Source of the DNA: Beverwykella pulmonaria
Taxonomy: Eukaryota; Ascomycota; Dothideomycetes; Pleosporales; Melanommataceae
Length of the DNA: 64,000 nt
Reading direction: 5' to 3'
NCBI GenBank assembly: GCA_001599595.1
Contig: BCHH01000001.1
Span: 2,017,837-2,081,836 of the forward strand
Positions 44,686 to 56,872 of this stretch are shown here, piece after piece. A model generated the notes under the pieces. It saw only the letters and a program-made list of their open reading frames with translations, searched no databases and was not told where the DNA came from. The translations under genes and the position numbers were made by a program. Position 1 is the first letter of the stretch. Every line of letters begins with the position of its first letter.

Positions 44686-47600
44686 ATGGCCGACGTGGAC
44701 CCAGAGCTGGCCTTCCTCGAGTCGCAGAAGGAGTACGACCCCGCGGGCGACTTCTCCCACGTGGGCACCGCCCCCGACTCCGCAGACGAGGAGGAGGAAG
44801 AGTACGACCCATCCGCCGCATTCCCATCGTATCCAGCACAGGATGCGCGCACGCCATCCGACAGGTCGGCCTCGATGCCAGAGTCCACCGCGAACAGCCC
44901 TCCAGCGACCGCCGACGCGCGGAAGCCTCAGCCTGCCGACGCCGCGGCCGCTGCGCCAGCGCCGTCCAAGCAGCCTCGCACAATGGGTGGGTTTGTCGTC
45001 GAGAGCGAAGACGAAGAGGATGAGGAGCCCGTCGCGAGACCAGTGGCGGCCGGGTCTGAGCTGCTGCACGCAGCTGGGGTGGCAGATTCACCACAGCGTT
45101 CTCTTACACAAACCCCTATCACAATACAACCCTCACAAACTGTACCATTACATAGTGCACAAGATCAGGGGAATACTGGTGCTTCTTCTTCTACTCTCGT
45201 CACTGTCCATGACACTGCTCCCACTCTTGCTTCTGCTGTTCCTAATGGAGGTTCTCTTGTTCCCGCCGCTACTAAGCCAGGTGCCCCCGACTTGCTCAAT
45301 GTCGAACCAGCACAACAACCTGCAGCTCCGATAACCCCCAGTACAGCTTCGCTTCCGAAGCCACGTCTCGCCCAGGATCGTGTCGGTCTGCTCGAAGACA
45401 GAATCACTGAAGATCCCCGTGGTGACATTGAGGCGTGGTTGAGTCTAATTGAAGAACATCGTAGGCGGCACAAGTACGACGAAGCCCGAGCTGTTTACGA
45501 CCGATTCTTCAAAGTGTTCCCCTCAGCCGTAGGTCGCAATGACGAAAGCGTGTGATAGCTGCTAACTTGCCTCAGGCCGAACAATGGGTTGAGTACGTGA
45601 ATATGGAGTCCGATCTCGACGAATTTGGCAGGATCGAGCAGATATTCGAGCGATCGATTTTATCCAGCCCGCATATTGCGCTCTGGACCACATACATCAA
45701 CTACATCCGGCGCCGGAACCCCTTGACGCAAGAAACGGCCAGCCAGGCCCGTCTGATCATCACCCAAGTGTATGAGTTTGTTTTGAATAACGTCGGTATT
45801 GACTTCAACTGTGGCAAGATATGGCTAGAATACATCGAATTCATCAAGTCAGGACCCGGCGTTCTCGGCGGCAGCAATTGGCAAGATATGCAGAAGATGG
45901 ACACGCTGCGGAAGGTATTCCAGCGAGCCATTGCGGTTCCAACGGGAGCTACGTTGGAGATCTGGAGAGAATACGATCGATTTGAACTGGGATTGAACAA
46001 AGCAACTGTAAGAATCGCGAAAGCTTATGCTGCCACGCGCAAAGACTAATCACGTGCCAGGGTCGAAAATATCTTCAAGAGAAGTCATCCTCGTACATGA
46101 CAGCACGGAGTGCGATCAACGTGCTTGAAAACATCACCAAAGGTGTCAACCGGACAACACTTCCCAAGCTTCCGCCAGTCCAAGGCTTTGATGGCTATGA
46201 CCAGTACATGACACAGGTTAGGCTGTGGAAGAACTGGCTTCAATGGGAGAAGGACGACCCACTCATGACAAAGGACGATGACCGGGCCCTTTACAACAAG
46301 CGAGTCGTCTATCTCTACAAACAAGCACTTATGGCTCTTCGTTTCTGGCCTGAGCTGTGGTATGAGGCTGCTGAGTGGTGCTTCCAGAATGATTTGGAAA
46401 AGGAGGGGAATGAGTTCCTCACCCAGGGAATCGAGGCTAATCCAGAGAGCTGCCTTCTTGCTTTCCGGAAAGCGCATCAAATTGAGCTTACGTTCGAAAT
46501 CGAGGATGGCGAGGGTGCCATTTTCCGCAAAGGAGAGGCCGTCCGGGCACCTTTCAACACAGTCTTAGATGCCCTGTACGAACTCACAAATCAGACTAAA
46601 AAGCGCGAGGATCACTCTATCACTCGTGTCAAGGAGAACTTTGCCACCCAACAGGCTGCAGAGGAAGCAGCACGAGAGTTGAACAAGAACTCTGACGACG
46701 CGTACGCTGGCTATGAGGATGACGATGATGACGAAGCAGCAAAACAGTTGAAACAGAAAGAGGAGGCCCTAAAGATCCAGCTGCAAGCTATTTCGGCAGG
46801 CTATAATGCGCAGATTCAGACACTGAAGAGGACCATATCATATGCATGGATTGCCTTGATGCGAACCATGCGCCGCATTCAGGGCAAGGGACGGCCAGAT
46901 GCACCTGCTGGGACTCCTCCCGGGTTTCGAGGAATATTCGCCGAGGCTCGAAAGAGGGGCAAGCTGCTCAGTGATACCTATGTTGCTAGTGCGCTCATTG
47001 AACATCATTCGTACCAAGACCCAGCAGCTACGAAGATCTTTGATCGTGGCATGAGGCTATTTCCTGATGATGAGCAATTTGCATTGGAGTACATCAAGCA
47101 TCTTGTGAAGCAAAATGACGCAACCAGTGAGTTTTCTTCTCCCACAGGCTTATGACTGCCTTGCTAATATCTTTAGATGCACGTGCGGTATTCGAGAAAA
47201 TGGTCGACCGCTTGACCCAAAATCCAGACACGGTTCCCCGAGCCAAACCCCTCTTTGTCTTCTTCCATGAATACGAGTCTCAATTCGGCGAACTCGCTCA
47301 GATTGTCAAGCTAGAGAAGCGCATGAGCGACCTCTTCCCCGAAGACCCCTTGCTTCTTCGATTCGCTCAGCGGTTCTCCACTACATCTTTTGACCCCACA
47401 ACAATTCGACCTATCGTGTCGCCCAAGGCGCAGATGCGACCCGTAATGCTAAATGTTATGCCTCCTGTTGAGGAGCCTCCCGCTCCTCCCCCCCAAGTGC
47501 AGGAGTTGCGTGCTGCTTCTCCAGGAATTGTCAACTCACCGCATCTCGTTCCTGCCCTTCCCCTGATATCACACTCTCCAAAGCGACCGTTTGATGAAGT

Positions 47601-48044
47601 AGACAACGAACTCGCACAACCCCGCAAGATGTTGCGGAGTGAGCGTGGTGAGTCACCGCTCAAAGGTGCAGCAGGTCGGCGATTGGATGCAGCTCGCCGC
47701 AATCAGGCACGAGCTTCTGATGGAGTGAACAACATGCCTGTTACGCCAATGCCGCAGCCCCTTCCCCGCGAAATCAACTTTCTCCTCGGTATCATTCCCG
47801 GCGCAAATGCATACAAAGAGACGAGGTTCAGTCCAGAGAAGATGGTGGCCTTGCTACAGGGCGTAGATATCGCCCGGGCGCAAGCACAGGGTCAAATGCA
47901 ACCGCCGGTGCAGGCTGCACCTCCGCCGCAGATGAGCTGGGGTCATCCACAACAACAAAGTATGCCACAGCAGGGTATGTATTCTCTTCTTGGGCGGACC
48001 GGCGAATTGGTTTACTAATGTGCTTAATAGGTTACTATCGATGA
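44686..48044 (+). CDS. RNA14: mRNA 3'-end processing factor Rna14 (CstF-77)
   Basis: Exons 44686-45528, 45576-46007, 46061-47126, 47177-47974 and 48031-48044 give 1050 aa. Introns are 47, 53, 50 and 56 nt. The start MADVDPELAFLESQKEYDP was chosen over an upstream in-frame ATG because the intervening text is leader-like. An acidic and low-complexity N-terminus precedes the HAT-repeat superhelix from about residue 238 (DRITEDPRGDIEAWLSLIEE, AEQWVEYVNMESDLDEFGRI, KIWLEYIEFIKSGPG, LWKNWLQWEKDDPL). The C-terminal monkeytail region (LPREINFLLGIIPGANAYKE, RFSPEKMVALLQGVDI) is the segment that binds Rna15/CstF-64. The final coding exon is only 14 nt and encodes GYYR. The protein is a scaffold of cleavage factor IA in the nucleus. 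Domain order is complete. Confidence 0.95.
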
Positions 48045-49608
48045 TTTCCCGCCTACACATTCTGATGTTTTGTTGTCAGCGACATCCTTACATTCCCTAA
48101 GGCAGACACTTCCCGTAGGTTTGTCTCACCTTTGTGCAATTGCCTTTTTCACGGGACGTACTTTTCTCAGTTTCAGCGGTTTGGATTGCTTCTATCACAG
48201 TGCATGAGTCGGCGTTTGTCTTTTCCTCTGTCTTGGACCCTCAATATCAGGGTGAGGTACATACACCGTCTCAGTTTCGGTGTCTATTGCGGCAAATCAC
48301 ATTTATATTAGGATCAAAGGGCATCTTAGCGTGGCGGCAGGTTCAGTCTTCCTAAAATTTGTTCACGGGGTAAATGTGTATTCTTGAGCATAATGCAAAA
48401 CTTTCCTCTTATTCTATGTGTGACATGAGGTTCATGATCAAACTCATTTGATGTGCTCAGATGAGGTAAGCAATCTCGGCGAGCTAGAGTTCCAACGTTG
48501 TGACTTCCCCTGGAACGAGAACCACCGACGTCTTTTCGGTCAACACATATGTGCCTTCTCAAGGAACATCGGCTCACCAGAAGTGTTACAGCCGTAACAC
48601 CTCTTCTCGCAGAGACGACAGTGATGTGGAGGGTCAGAACTCATTTCATCCATTCCGAAACTCATTGAGATTTTTGGAGGAAGAACATGCTGGCAAGACA
48701 GGTAAGGTGTCTAAAGGGATGCGGTTGGCAGCAATCGAAGATTTAGTCCTTGGGTCGGGGATTCGATTTCGGAGGACAGCGACATCTTGGCGAGCAGAGG
48801 CTTCGAAATCGGACGCGACCGTTCCGCTCTCCTCGACGTAGAAGATCTCTTTGGACGTGGTTGCCTCCATCACGACGTCTCCTCACCAACCACCTCACGC
48901 GCAGGGCATCCCGCAAAGCATGGTATGTGCCATCCAAATTATTTACCTTCGCTCCACGCTGGTCGCAAACCAAAGAAGAGAAGGGGGTAAGCAGACGGTG
49001 CGACAGTATCGATCATTCTTCCCTTCCATTTTCCCCTCCAATCGTTCTCATTGACAGGAGAAAGCAGAGTGAATATGGAGGGTTGTTTGTTTTAGTTTTA
49101 TGTGAAGAGGGAAGAAGGGACGTGGGCGCACGCGCGAGGTATGGAGAAATTTTGGCGGTTAGTCAGCAAGGAACGATGCTAGGGCGAATGGGGGATGGTG
49201 CGGAAGAGGCGTGATTGGATGAGCGCTGGGCGGTGGTGGGGATTGCAATAGCGGGGCGGTTTTGTTGTCGCTGCGAGGGAGTGTGACTCCACGGTTAAGA
49301 TATTGCGGTGTTGCAGGTGTGCGTTGGCAAGACTACACGACGTCAACAGTATTTAAAGTTTCGCACTTTCACAGTGAATATTCTGGCGTCGAGCTACCTT
49401 ACCAGTGCTTAGCACCCACCGCCTTCCTCCGCCATCGCCCTCCATCTCGCCAACCACTACCCCACCACTCCGCACTCACGATCGAAATCCACCGCCAGCG
49501 TCCAGCCACCGTCGACAGCAGAGACCTCCGTCAAATATCCTCAAGACGACCAGCCGAGTCGATACCGCCTTCTCCACCGAGACTCTCAAAGGTCAACAAA
49601 CTACAATT
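48045..49608. other. Intergenic, RNA14 3' side and HASPP28 promoter
   Basis: 1.56 kb. Several short frames around 48.5-49.2 kb overlap in all registers and on both strands, with no recognised domain. C/T-rich sequence just before 49609 is likely the HASPP28 5' UTR. Nothing else supported. Confidence 0.5.
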
Positions 49609-50418
49609 ATGTCTACAGGCTCAGCACGTGGCCGCGGGGGCAAGTTCAGCAAGCCCAAGCGTGGCGGTGGAAAGCACTTCTCTCGAGACCTGCAGCCGCT
49701 GAATGCGGATGGAGAACAAATCGGCATGTGGGGTGTGCGTCACTCCCTCCTCCCCATCTTTACCTTCCATACTGACTGATCCCGCTAGGACGAGAAACCT
49801 AAAGCCATCGACGAAGACGAGGACGAGGACGAGGACGAGTCTTCCGAAGAAGAGTCCTCCGACGATGACGGCGAGCCGAAACAAGAACTCACCCGCGAGG
49901 AGCGCCGCGCCGCAGCCAAAGCCCGCAAAGCGGCCGCCATAGCCAAGCAGAACCAGAAGGTGCCCGAGGCGGGCGACCTTCCTTCGTCTGAAGACGAAGA
50001 CGAGGAGGACGAGGATGAGGACATGCCCGCGAACCCGAACCACACGGCCAAGGCCCGCAAACAGGCCGACACCCCGGCTCCCACGCCTACCGCCGACGCT
50101 GCGAAGGGCAAGGCGAAGGCGAAGGACCCGAGCCAGTTGTCCCGCCGTGAGCGTGAGGCTCTACAGGCTCAGCAGGCGAAGGAGCGATACGAGAAGATGC
50201 ATGCCGAAGGCAAGACGGAGCAGGCGCGTGTTGATCTTGAGCGTCTTGCGCTGGTGCGTGAGCGACGTGATGCGGAGGCTGCACGGAAGAAGGCTGAGGC
50301 CGAAGAGCGGGCCGAGGCGGAGAAGGCAAAGGCCGAGCAGATTGAGCGCGAGAATAAGAGGCGGGAGGCTGCCATGGGCGGCAAGCGTGGTGGACGTGGA
50401 GGCAAGAAGAAGGCCTAA
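49609..50418 (+). CDS. 28 kDa heat- and acid-stable phosphoprotein family (HASPP28/PDAP1)
   Basis: Exons 49609-49734 and 49789-50418 are joined by a 54-nt GTGCGT...CTAG intron, giving 251 aa. The start [20 protein letters not shown] has the basic, Gly-rich N-terminus of the family. After the splice [17 protein letters not shown] begins a long acidic, Ser-rich stretch. The conserved core is the C-terminal Lys/Glu/Arg-rich helix: [40 protein letters not shown] and [20 protein letters not shown]. It ends in [12 protein letters not shown]. Animal PDAP1 was described as PDGF-A associated; the fungal role is unknown, with RNA or ribosome association only suspected. The protein is probably largely disordered apart from the coiled helix. 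Confidence 0.88.
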
Positions 50419-51102
50419 GCGTGTTGCAGAGAACTACCACCTGCTCTGAGCCATGATGGGAGATGTGGATGATACATATGGGATGGTGCTTGCTTGATTG
50501 CATAGCCTGCGGATGGGATGGACAAGGACGAGATAGTATGGCCAGCCATTTACCGCGCACGATTTGAACGATATAAGGGAAGATGGATGTGGCCATGTTT
50601 CTCTCCTTCTCCCTCCTCCTTTCCTACTACCAGCCCTTCGGCCATGTGGCACAACCTCGTATCGTATGTTGAATTTGCGCCCTCAAAAGAGTGACTCGTT
50701 CGTACTCGACTCCCACCTGTACGGCCCAATTCAATTCAACTTGCAAATATTAAGCCAATCGAGCTCTCATCCACAATCTCTAGCATCTTCCCTCGTGTAC
50801 AATAAAGACTAACAACAGGCATGGCCTTCGTATTCTCTGTCCTTAGCCCTTTTCCCTTTCACAGCCACACGCCTCTCGCCCTTCGTAACCCCGCGCTCAA
50901 GCCACAAACTTCCCACCCCACACGTGTACGACATCATCACAACCGCAACATCAATACTCCAACCGCATATAAATCCATTGGCCACCCATCACGAACATGT
51001 CAAACTCCTCATCTCTCCACCATTCACGGCCTCGATCGAGAAAATACCAAACCAGCAAACAGAGGCGGTAGTTAAGAAACAAGACTAAAGGGGAGGACCA
51101 CA
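50419..51102. other. Intergenic region
   Basis: 684 bp between HASPP28 and the HNH gene. The right half is presumably promoter of the latter. No feature is recognised. Confidence 0.5.
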
Positions 51103-52036
51103 ATGTCAGAACGAATCCCCGATGACGAACAGTCCAATTACGAGATCTTCCGCGAATGTGTCTCGGTTCCGGTGCTAAAGGGCCTTGCGGTGCCGGCGGA
51201 GAAGCCAAAGAAGAGGAAGAAGGAGAAGAAACATAGGAAGAAGTCTAGCGGTAGTAGAGAGGGCGAAGGAACGGAGACTGTTGAAAGTAGCCGTCCTACG
51301 GAGAAGAACATAGGAGCAGAAAATGAGGCGAAAGAGGGAAGTAGGGACGGAGAATTTGGAGACGGGAATGATGCAGAAGATCTGGGTGATTTCATCGACG
51401 TACGCCCGCCCAGGCTCCATTATCTGTAAGAATCCAAGTAAATTGATAATTCCACAGTACCTCTCTACCCTCCTCTTCACTTCCCTCCCGCCAGCCTTCC
51501 GGCGCATGACCCCTTCGACATACCAATCCACGCCCTCGCTCCAAAACATGTACACGCTTCCACTCCCACCCTCCACCATCGCCTCCCTTCTATCAACCCT
51601 TTCGCCGACGGCCCTTTTAACGCTAGAATCGTATCTCCTTCTCCCTTCTCCGCCCACGTCCGTGGACCTCACATCCTTCTTCACCCCGCTCTTCACGTCC
51701 TATCTCACCAGCGTCACCGTAGCTCCGCCAGTCCCTATATGGTCATCTACCCGCACCTCCGCATGCGAGCTGTGCCAGCGGTCCTGGATTCCGTTGACGT
51801 ACCACCATTTGATTCCACGCTCGACGCATGCCAAGGTCCTCAAGAGGGGCTGGCATGAGGAGGAGATGTTGGGGAGTGTCGCGTGGCTTTGTAGGGCGTG
51901 TCATAGTTTTGTACATAGGGTTGCCGGGAATGAGGAGTTGGCGAGGTGGTATTATAGTGTGGAGTTGTTAGAAGGACGGGAGGATGTGAGGAGGTGGGTG
52001 AGTTGGGTGGGGAGGGTAAGGTGGAAGGCGCGGTAG
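51103..52036 (+). CDS. HNH-type nuclease domain protein with Lys-rich linker
   Basis: Exons 51103-51399 and 51458-52036 (58-nt GTACGC...ACAG intron) give 291 aa starting MSERIPDDEQSNYEIFRECV. Residues about 30-100 form a highly charged linker with a Lys-rich nuclear-localisation-like stretch (KPKKRKKEKKHRKK) and then an acidic segment. The C-terminal domain shows an HNH/treble-clef pattern: CELCQRSWIPLTYHHLIPRS, followed by AWLCRACHSFVHRVAGNEEL. CxxC, HH and CxxCHxxxH supply the zinc and catalytic positions. Such proteins are widespread single-copy genes in ascomycetes. The catalytic role (DNA nuclease or a structural zinc fold) has not been shown to my knowledge. It is convergent with the HAD gene, 3' ends 201 bp apart. 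Confidence 0.8.
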
Positions 52037-52237
52037 GGTGGGGTGGATGTATAGAAGAGCGGTGGTGTGGTGAGTGGATGGCCTGTGGGAGTGGAAGTGA
52101 GGAGCCAGGCAGGGACTAGATATGCTATTATAGGGAATGTCATGAATCAGGTTGAAGGCTCTCTATCGTGAGCACGCAAGTGCTCACTAACTAACATAGA
52201 ATAATCCTCTTTTACCTCCCCAACCCCAATTCTTCCC

Positions 52238-53029
52238 CTACTTCTTCCCCAAAAACCTTTCCACGGCCTCAACAACTCCATCCAACCCCCCCACAACAAC
52301 ATCCGGCTGTCCCCCATCCCCCTCAACCAATGCATCCGCCCACCCGCCTCCCCCTCTATCCACCCAACACGCCCTCAACCCCACAGCCTTGGCCCCAACA
52401 ACATCAAACGGATTGCCACTTATCAACCAAACCTCCTCTTCCCTCCCTTGCTTCCCTACCTCCTCGCACAAATACTGATACACCTCTGCACAGGGCTTGA
52501 ACTTCCGCACCGGCTCGACGACAACGACTTGCTTGAAGAGGTGCGCGTGCGGTGAGAGGTCAGGCGATTGGGATAAAGAAGCGGAGAGCATAGCTGCTGT
52601 GCCGTTGGAGAAGATGACGGGGTGCATGTGCAATGCGGATTCCAGATGTGTGAGGAGAGGCGAGACATCTGGGAATATACTCAGTGTATTATACGCCATC
52701 ATCAAACCATCTACATCCTCGTTCTTGAGCGAGCGTTTGGCTTCGGCGAGGGCGTTTTGCAGGGCTCTGCGAGTCACACTGGAGAAGGGCTCGTATTTAT
52801 CTGATCCGCAGGTTAGCCAATAGTTTATGAGCGAGGAGGTGGTGTAAGGGCGAGATGTACTCATGCTATTCAGCCGCCATGTGTATTCGAGCTGGTATTT
52901 CCGCCATTCTTGGGCAATGAGCGAGGATTGTTCTGCGCCAAAGTGGGTCGCCAGGCGCGCGGCGATGGAGGATGTGGAGAGTAGGGTTCCGTAGGCGTCG
53001 AAGGCGAGAACAATGGATTCTGATGCCAT
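52238..53029 (-). CDS. HAD-superfamily hydrolase, haloacid dehalogenase type II-like
   Basis: A single frame of 263 aa starts with ATG (MASESIVLAFDAYGTLLSTS). Motif I FDAYGTLL gives nucleophile Asp11. Motif II is VIFSNGT (near 141). The motif III Lys lies in VRKFKPCAEVYQYL. Motif IV is LISGNPFDVVGAKAVGLRAC. The Asp-x-Tyr-Gly-Thr form and the SGNPFDVVGA loop are typical of 2-haloacid dehalogenase-type (HAD type II) enzymes, which are common in fungi and often annotated so without proven dehalogenase activity. All catalytic residues are present. The natural substrate cannot be told from sequence. No intron is needed. Confidence 0.9.
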   Translation of the reverse strand: MASESIVLAFDAYGTLLSTSSIAARLATHFGAEQSSLIAQEWRKYQLEYTWRLNSMSTSRPYTTSSLINYWLTCGSDKYEPFSSVTRRALQNALAEAKRSLKNEDVDGLMMAYNTLSIFPDVSPLLTHLESALHMHPVIFSNGTAAMLSASLSQSPDLSPHAHLFKQVVVVEPVRKFKPCAEVYQYLCEEVGKQGREEEVWLISGNPFDVVGAKAVGLRACWVDRGGGGWADALVEGDGGQPDVVVGGLDGVVEAVERFLGKK

Positions 53030-53766
53030 TGTTCCTCTTTTGTCTGCTGGCTCGGATCTTGGACTAAAGAATGCGAGATTTGGTCTTTCACGATTGCGAC
53101 TTTGGCTTGAAGGTCTGTTGATAGAGTGAAAGCCTCGGAGTTGGAATGACGTCTGCGGGGAGAAAGAGCGGGAGACGAAGGGATAAGTATCCGACTCCGC
53201 TGCCCCGCTTCACCTGCGTTGCTTTTGTGCCAACTGGTGATTTTGGAGATAGCTGCTGCCCTGCGGCCCTACGGCGGCCGGAGACATGTTACCCATACGA
53301 ACTCCACTCAAAGTATTGTCATTACACTCTCTCCCTTGATTATACCCCCAAGTCGGCCGTCTGCACCATCAGCGTTTTCTCGATGGCGGCATATCTCTCC
53401 TCCCTTTGCTCTTCCCTTCTCCCTCTCTCTCTTTGTTAAAAAAGTCCATACTACTTTGCTGTAGTATCTCAATTAGAATGCCAATGGGAGTGGTGGGTAG
53501 CAGCCAGAGTTAAACGCGTAAAATACCTATATGACATTTGTGGGCAATTCCGTCTGGTACTTCTATTATTATTTTCTTTACTGGGCGTTGTAGTCTTCTT
53601 TTCGGCATTCTAGTCGTCATATTGCATATCAATCCTTCGAATTAGACGCCTACAGTTTATGTAGGGGGCAGCCTAGCATAGAGAGTCATGTTAACCATAT
53701 TGCAGTGTTCGTGGGATGAGGTATGACACAGAAGAAACACTGCTATACCCATCCTTCGAAGCCAGT
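53030..53766. other. Promoter side of the HAD gene and intergenic sequence
   Basis: No supportable gene. C/T-rich tracts around 53390-53440. The region borders an unassigned coding-like frame. Confidence 0.5.
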
Positions 53767-54066
53767 TCAGCTGTCCGTAATGCGAAACTCTCGTAGCAGA
53801 AAGTCCACCCCCTCAGGCACACAATCTCGCGACCAGAAAAGCAACCGAGAAATCTGACCCGAAAGAAATCCCACCACACCGGCCTCGTATTTCCGAACAA
53901 GCTTCTCGGGCACAACAAACCACGGCCATGGAATCACACATGTGCTGTGTTTTTCGCGGCTTGCATCGCGCTCCCGAAGCGTCAAAGAGCCGGTGGTGGC
54001 GTTCTCTTTTCTGTTCGCCCAGCCGTGGTTGAATATACATCCATATGCAACGCCGCAATCCTCTCA
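53767..54066 (-). other. Orphan coding-like frame, possible last exon of an unknown gene
   Basis: On the minus strand a 99-codon frame with strongly protein-like composition runs from just after a TGA at 54064-54066 to a TGA at 53767: DCGVAYGCIFNHGWANRKEN, SLTLRERDASREKHSTCVIP, WPWFVVPEKLVRKYEAGVVG, FLSGQISRLLFWSRDCVPEG. The same register is also open upstream of that TGA to about 54560. Either an intron removes the TGA (a CTGAC branch-like site and AG lie right there) or this is a pseudogene with one nonsense change. I do not recognise the family, and no reliable start was found. Confidence 0.4.
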
Positions 54067-56872
54067 CCAGTCAGCCAAAGCCAACACGACCCCACAATGC
54101 AAAGGCATCATGCAAGTGATTGCAAGACGGGCTCGCACTGGCCAACAGTTTGCAAACCCGGTGTATATGTGGCGATATCCGGGGCTGCAAGAATTGTAAT
54201 TGTAATTGTTCGACTCGGGGGTGTGGATGAAACGTAGTTGGGATAGAGTTGAAGCGATACGTGCTAATTTAGAAACGGAGAGAGAGGTTGATGGTTGACA
54301 AAACCGGTAAATTGCGCGGTCACAGGACCCATTCTGGGGATTTGTGGACAAGTGAAGTGCTGAGCGCTTGCAGTATCTCGTCAGCGGCGGTCGGTACGTC
54401 CAGGATACATAACACAGCTTGTTATACTCCCTGTTATCGCCTGAACCAACTCGCTGGATAGAGGGTGGAAGTATTGGGATGGCCCTATCGAGACCTATTG
54501 CACTCCCAAGGGCGACGTTCACAAGTGCGCGAGGTTCTGCGCTCCGAGCAAAATCTCTTCACTGGTGAAATGTGGAGCAGAAACGCGTTCTTGTTCCTAT
54601 GGCAAAAGAAAAAGTGGACACGCCATTTGCGACCCGATGCTGATTTGCTCGCGCTGAGAGGCTATCATGGTGTTGCATCTTAAGATGCATGCATCATGCC
54701 TCGGACCCATGCCCAACCCGGTAGCTTGTGAGGGAGATTTTTAAAGTTCTCGGCTATCGACGTGCACAGAAGCAACGGCAATCGCAACGACAGGTCCGCA
54801 AGAACACAGCGCGGTATAAGATCTCCCTGTATAGCTGCAGCTGGATGATATCCAGGCGCGGGTTTGAGGGTGAAGTCAGGCACCCAATGGGAAAAAGACA
54901 AAAGTGAAGGTGTGGGTTTGGGATAGAGAGTGAGGGGTAGTGAAGGGTGCTGAGGGTGTTTGAGGGCGCGGGATGCGCTTGGCTTCGTTATGCGGGGTGT
55001 GACGTGTGATCTTGATATGTGGAAGAATGCGAACCCGAAGCAGCATGTGTGGGATACGGTAAGGCGAGAATGAGAGGGTGGAGAGGTTTGCTGACTCGAT
55101 GCCTTCCGCTGTTGAACGGTGAGGACCTGCCGTTAAAAGGTCAGTTTCAGACGAAAAGGACGGAAGGGATCCCCTTGCGCAAACGATGGTGATGTGGCGA
55201 GCGAAGACATGGATGCCCAGGCTGGCTATGGTCAGGTACCACGGGAACACTCGCGGTGCAACTTCATGTTTGCTGGCTTGGATGACAGCCTGAAAGCCGC
55301 CAAATTGCATACGGAATAGGCGGCCGAGTGACCTGTCTAGCTATCAGTCCCAGGCCATCTCAGACTCCCGCTGAGATGGTCTGTCAACCGCATCTCGGGG
55401 ACCGCAAAGGCATCCCGAGAAGCGAGTTTAGATGTGGGGGAAAAAGAAATGTTAGCAAACGCGCATACTGCTGCCAAGCGTGATGTCTCACAGATGGCGC
55501 AACCCACTTCTTTCGACATGCAGAGCGGGTGCAATGTCGCGAGCTATCCTCTGGCGCGAAACGCTCTGTTTGATGATGTGGTTTGCGGAGCAGACGTCAA
55601 TTGCAGGAAGTCGACAGACACGCCATGGATGATGATCGCCAGGCCAATATCCTGTTCCCACACCACCGTGTACCTGAGCGTTGCTTTTGGGCGGCCATGG
55701 CTCCCGCCGACCTATCAAATGCCCCCCTCATTTCTCTGATTCTCTTTCATTTCTCGAAGTCTGGTGCCCGCGGCGGCGGATTGGTCCCTGAGGTTATATA
55801 CCGGCGAGTTAACTGCCACACTGTCCGAAGAGGGCAATTCGATAGCGTTGGCTTGGCCCATGGTTCCTGGATTCATTCTGGGCAGGGCAAGGAACGCGTG
55901 CAAGGGCGCGACAACTGCTGACCCAAGCTCAGGGGCCGCTTCGTACCCTATTCGCTGCGTGCCCGTCGTCGAGGTGTTTCAAGAGGCTACACACTGCAGT
56001 CTGCAGATGCGGGCGAAGAAAGCTGCGAGCCTGCAGCAGCGCCGTCCGCGCAAGACACATGGAGATGGGGTGACGAGCCAGCCAGCATCCGCCCCTCGCT
56101 GCAGCAGCATCCGAGAACGGCTTTGCTCGCTGTCTGCGCCCGAGTCGTGGTCGCGGGCGTCCTTCCAAGCATCGCGTGGTCCGCGGCCAGGGGGCCCCCC
56201 GACCAGTTTCGCCGGGGGACGACCACTTGAGAAATCCCCCTCCCAGCTTCTGTGCAGACATCTATAGCAGGGCCCATATACACACTATAATATATCAACG
56301 CGTGCGCCTACCGCGAACGCACACCTCTCTATCCCAATCTCACCTGCGCATGCACCTGCACGCAGCGCTCCGGAATTAGCTTTGCATCAGTACGCCGCCT
56401 CGACGCCCGCAAGTCACAACTCCGTCTGGGCGCAGTCAAAAGGTACCGCCGTTAGAGGCCCCCTGACACCAAACAGCCGAGTCTCCAACTCTCCCCACGA
56501 CAATTGCTCAGGGTGATCCGCAAATCTCATCAGTTGTTTCTTGCTCGTGTCATGCGCGCCGCTGGTCTCCCTCTACCTCTTGCACCGCACGCCCATCCGC
56601 GCTGGCTTCATCATCACCTCCACCGGGGCCAGCCAGACGCGCAGCAACCCGCCGACGCTGCAGCCCGCAATTGAATCTGCAGGCTTCCCGACGCCGCCTG
56701 GCGCCTCCATTATTGCGAGCAGCAAACGCACCCCTTCCCAATTGTGTACAACGTACGGCGGGCCGGCAGCTCTTGTTCCCCGTACGCGCTGGCACGGAGA
56801 ATGCCAGAGTGCCCCGACGCAGCTCCAACACCCTCGAGCCCCGACCGCTGAACACCAGACACCGCGAGAGCC
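54067..56872. other. Long region upstream of the Sec7-PH gene
   Basis: 2.8 kb without a gene I can support. From about 55.3 kb rightward it is more GC-rich, with C/T-rich tracts near 56.2-56.8 kb that suit a long promoter and 5' UTR for the Arf-GEF. Open frames overlap in several registers on both strands, which speaks against coding. Confidence 0.5.

Noticed and set aside
44350..45069. 239-codon minus-strand frame
   Set aside because: Antisense of the low-complexity RNA14 N-terminus and leader.
48740..49214. 154-codon plus-strand frame
   Set aside because: All three registers and the opposite strand are similarly open. Arg-rich random composition and no domain.
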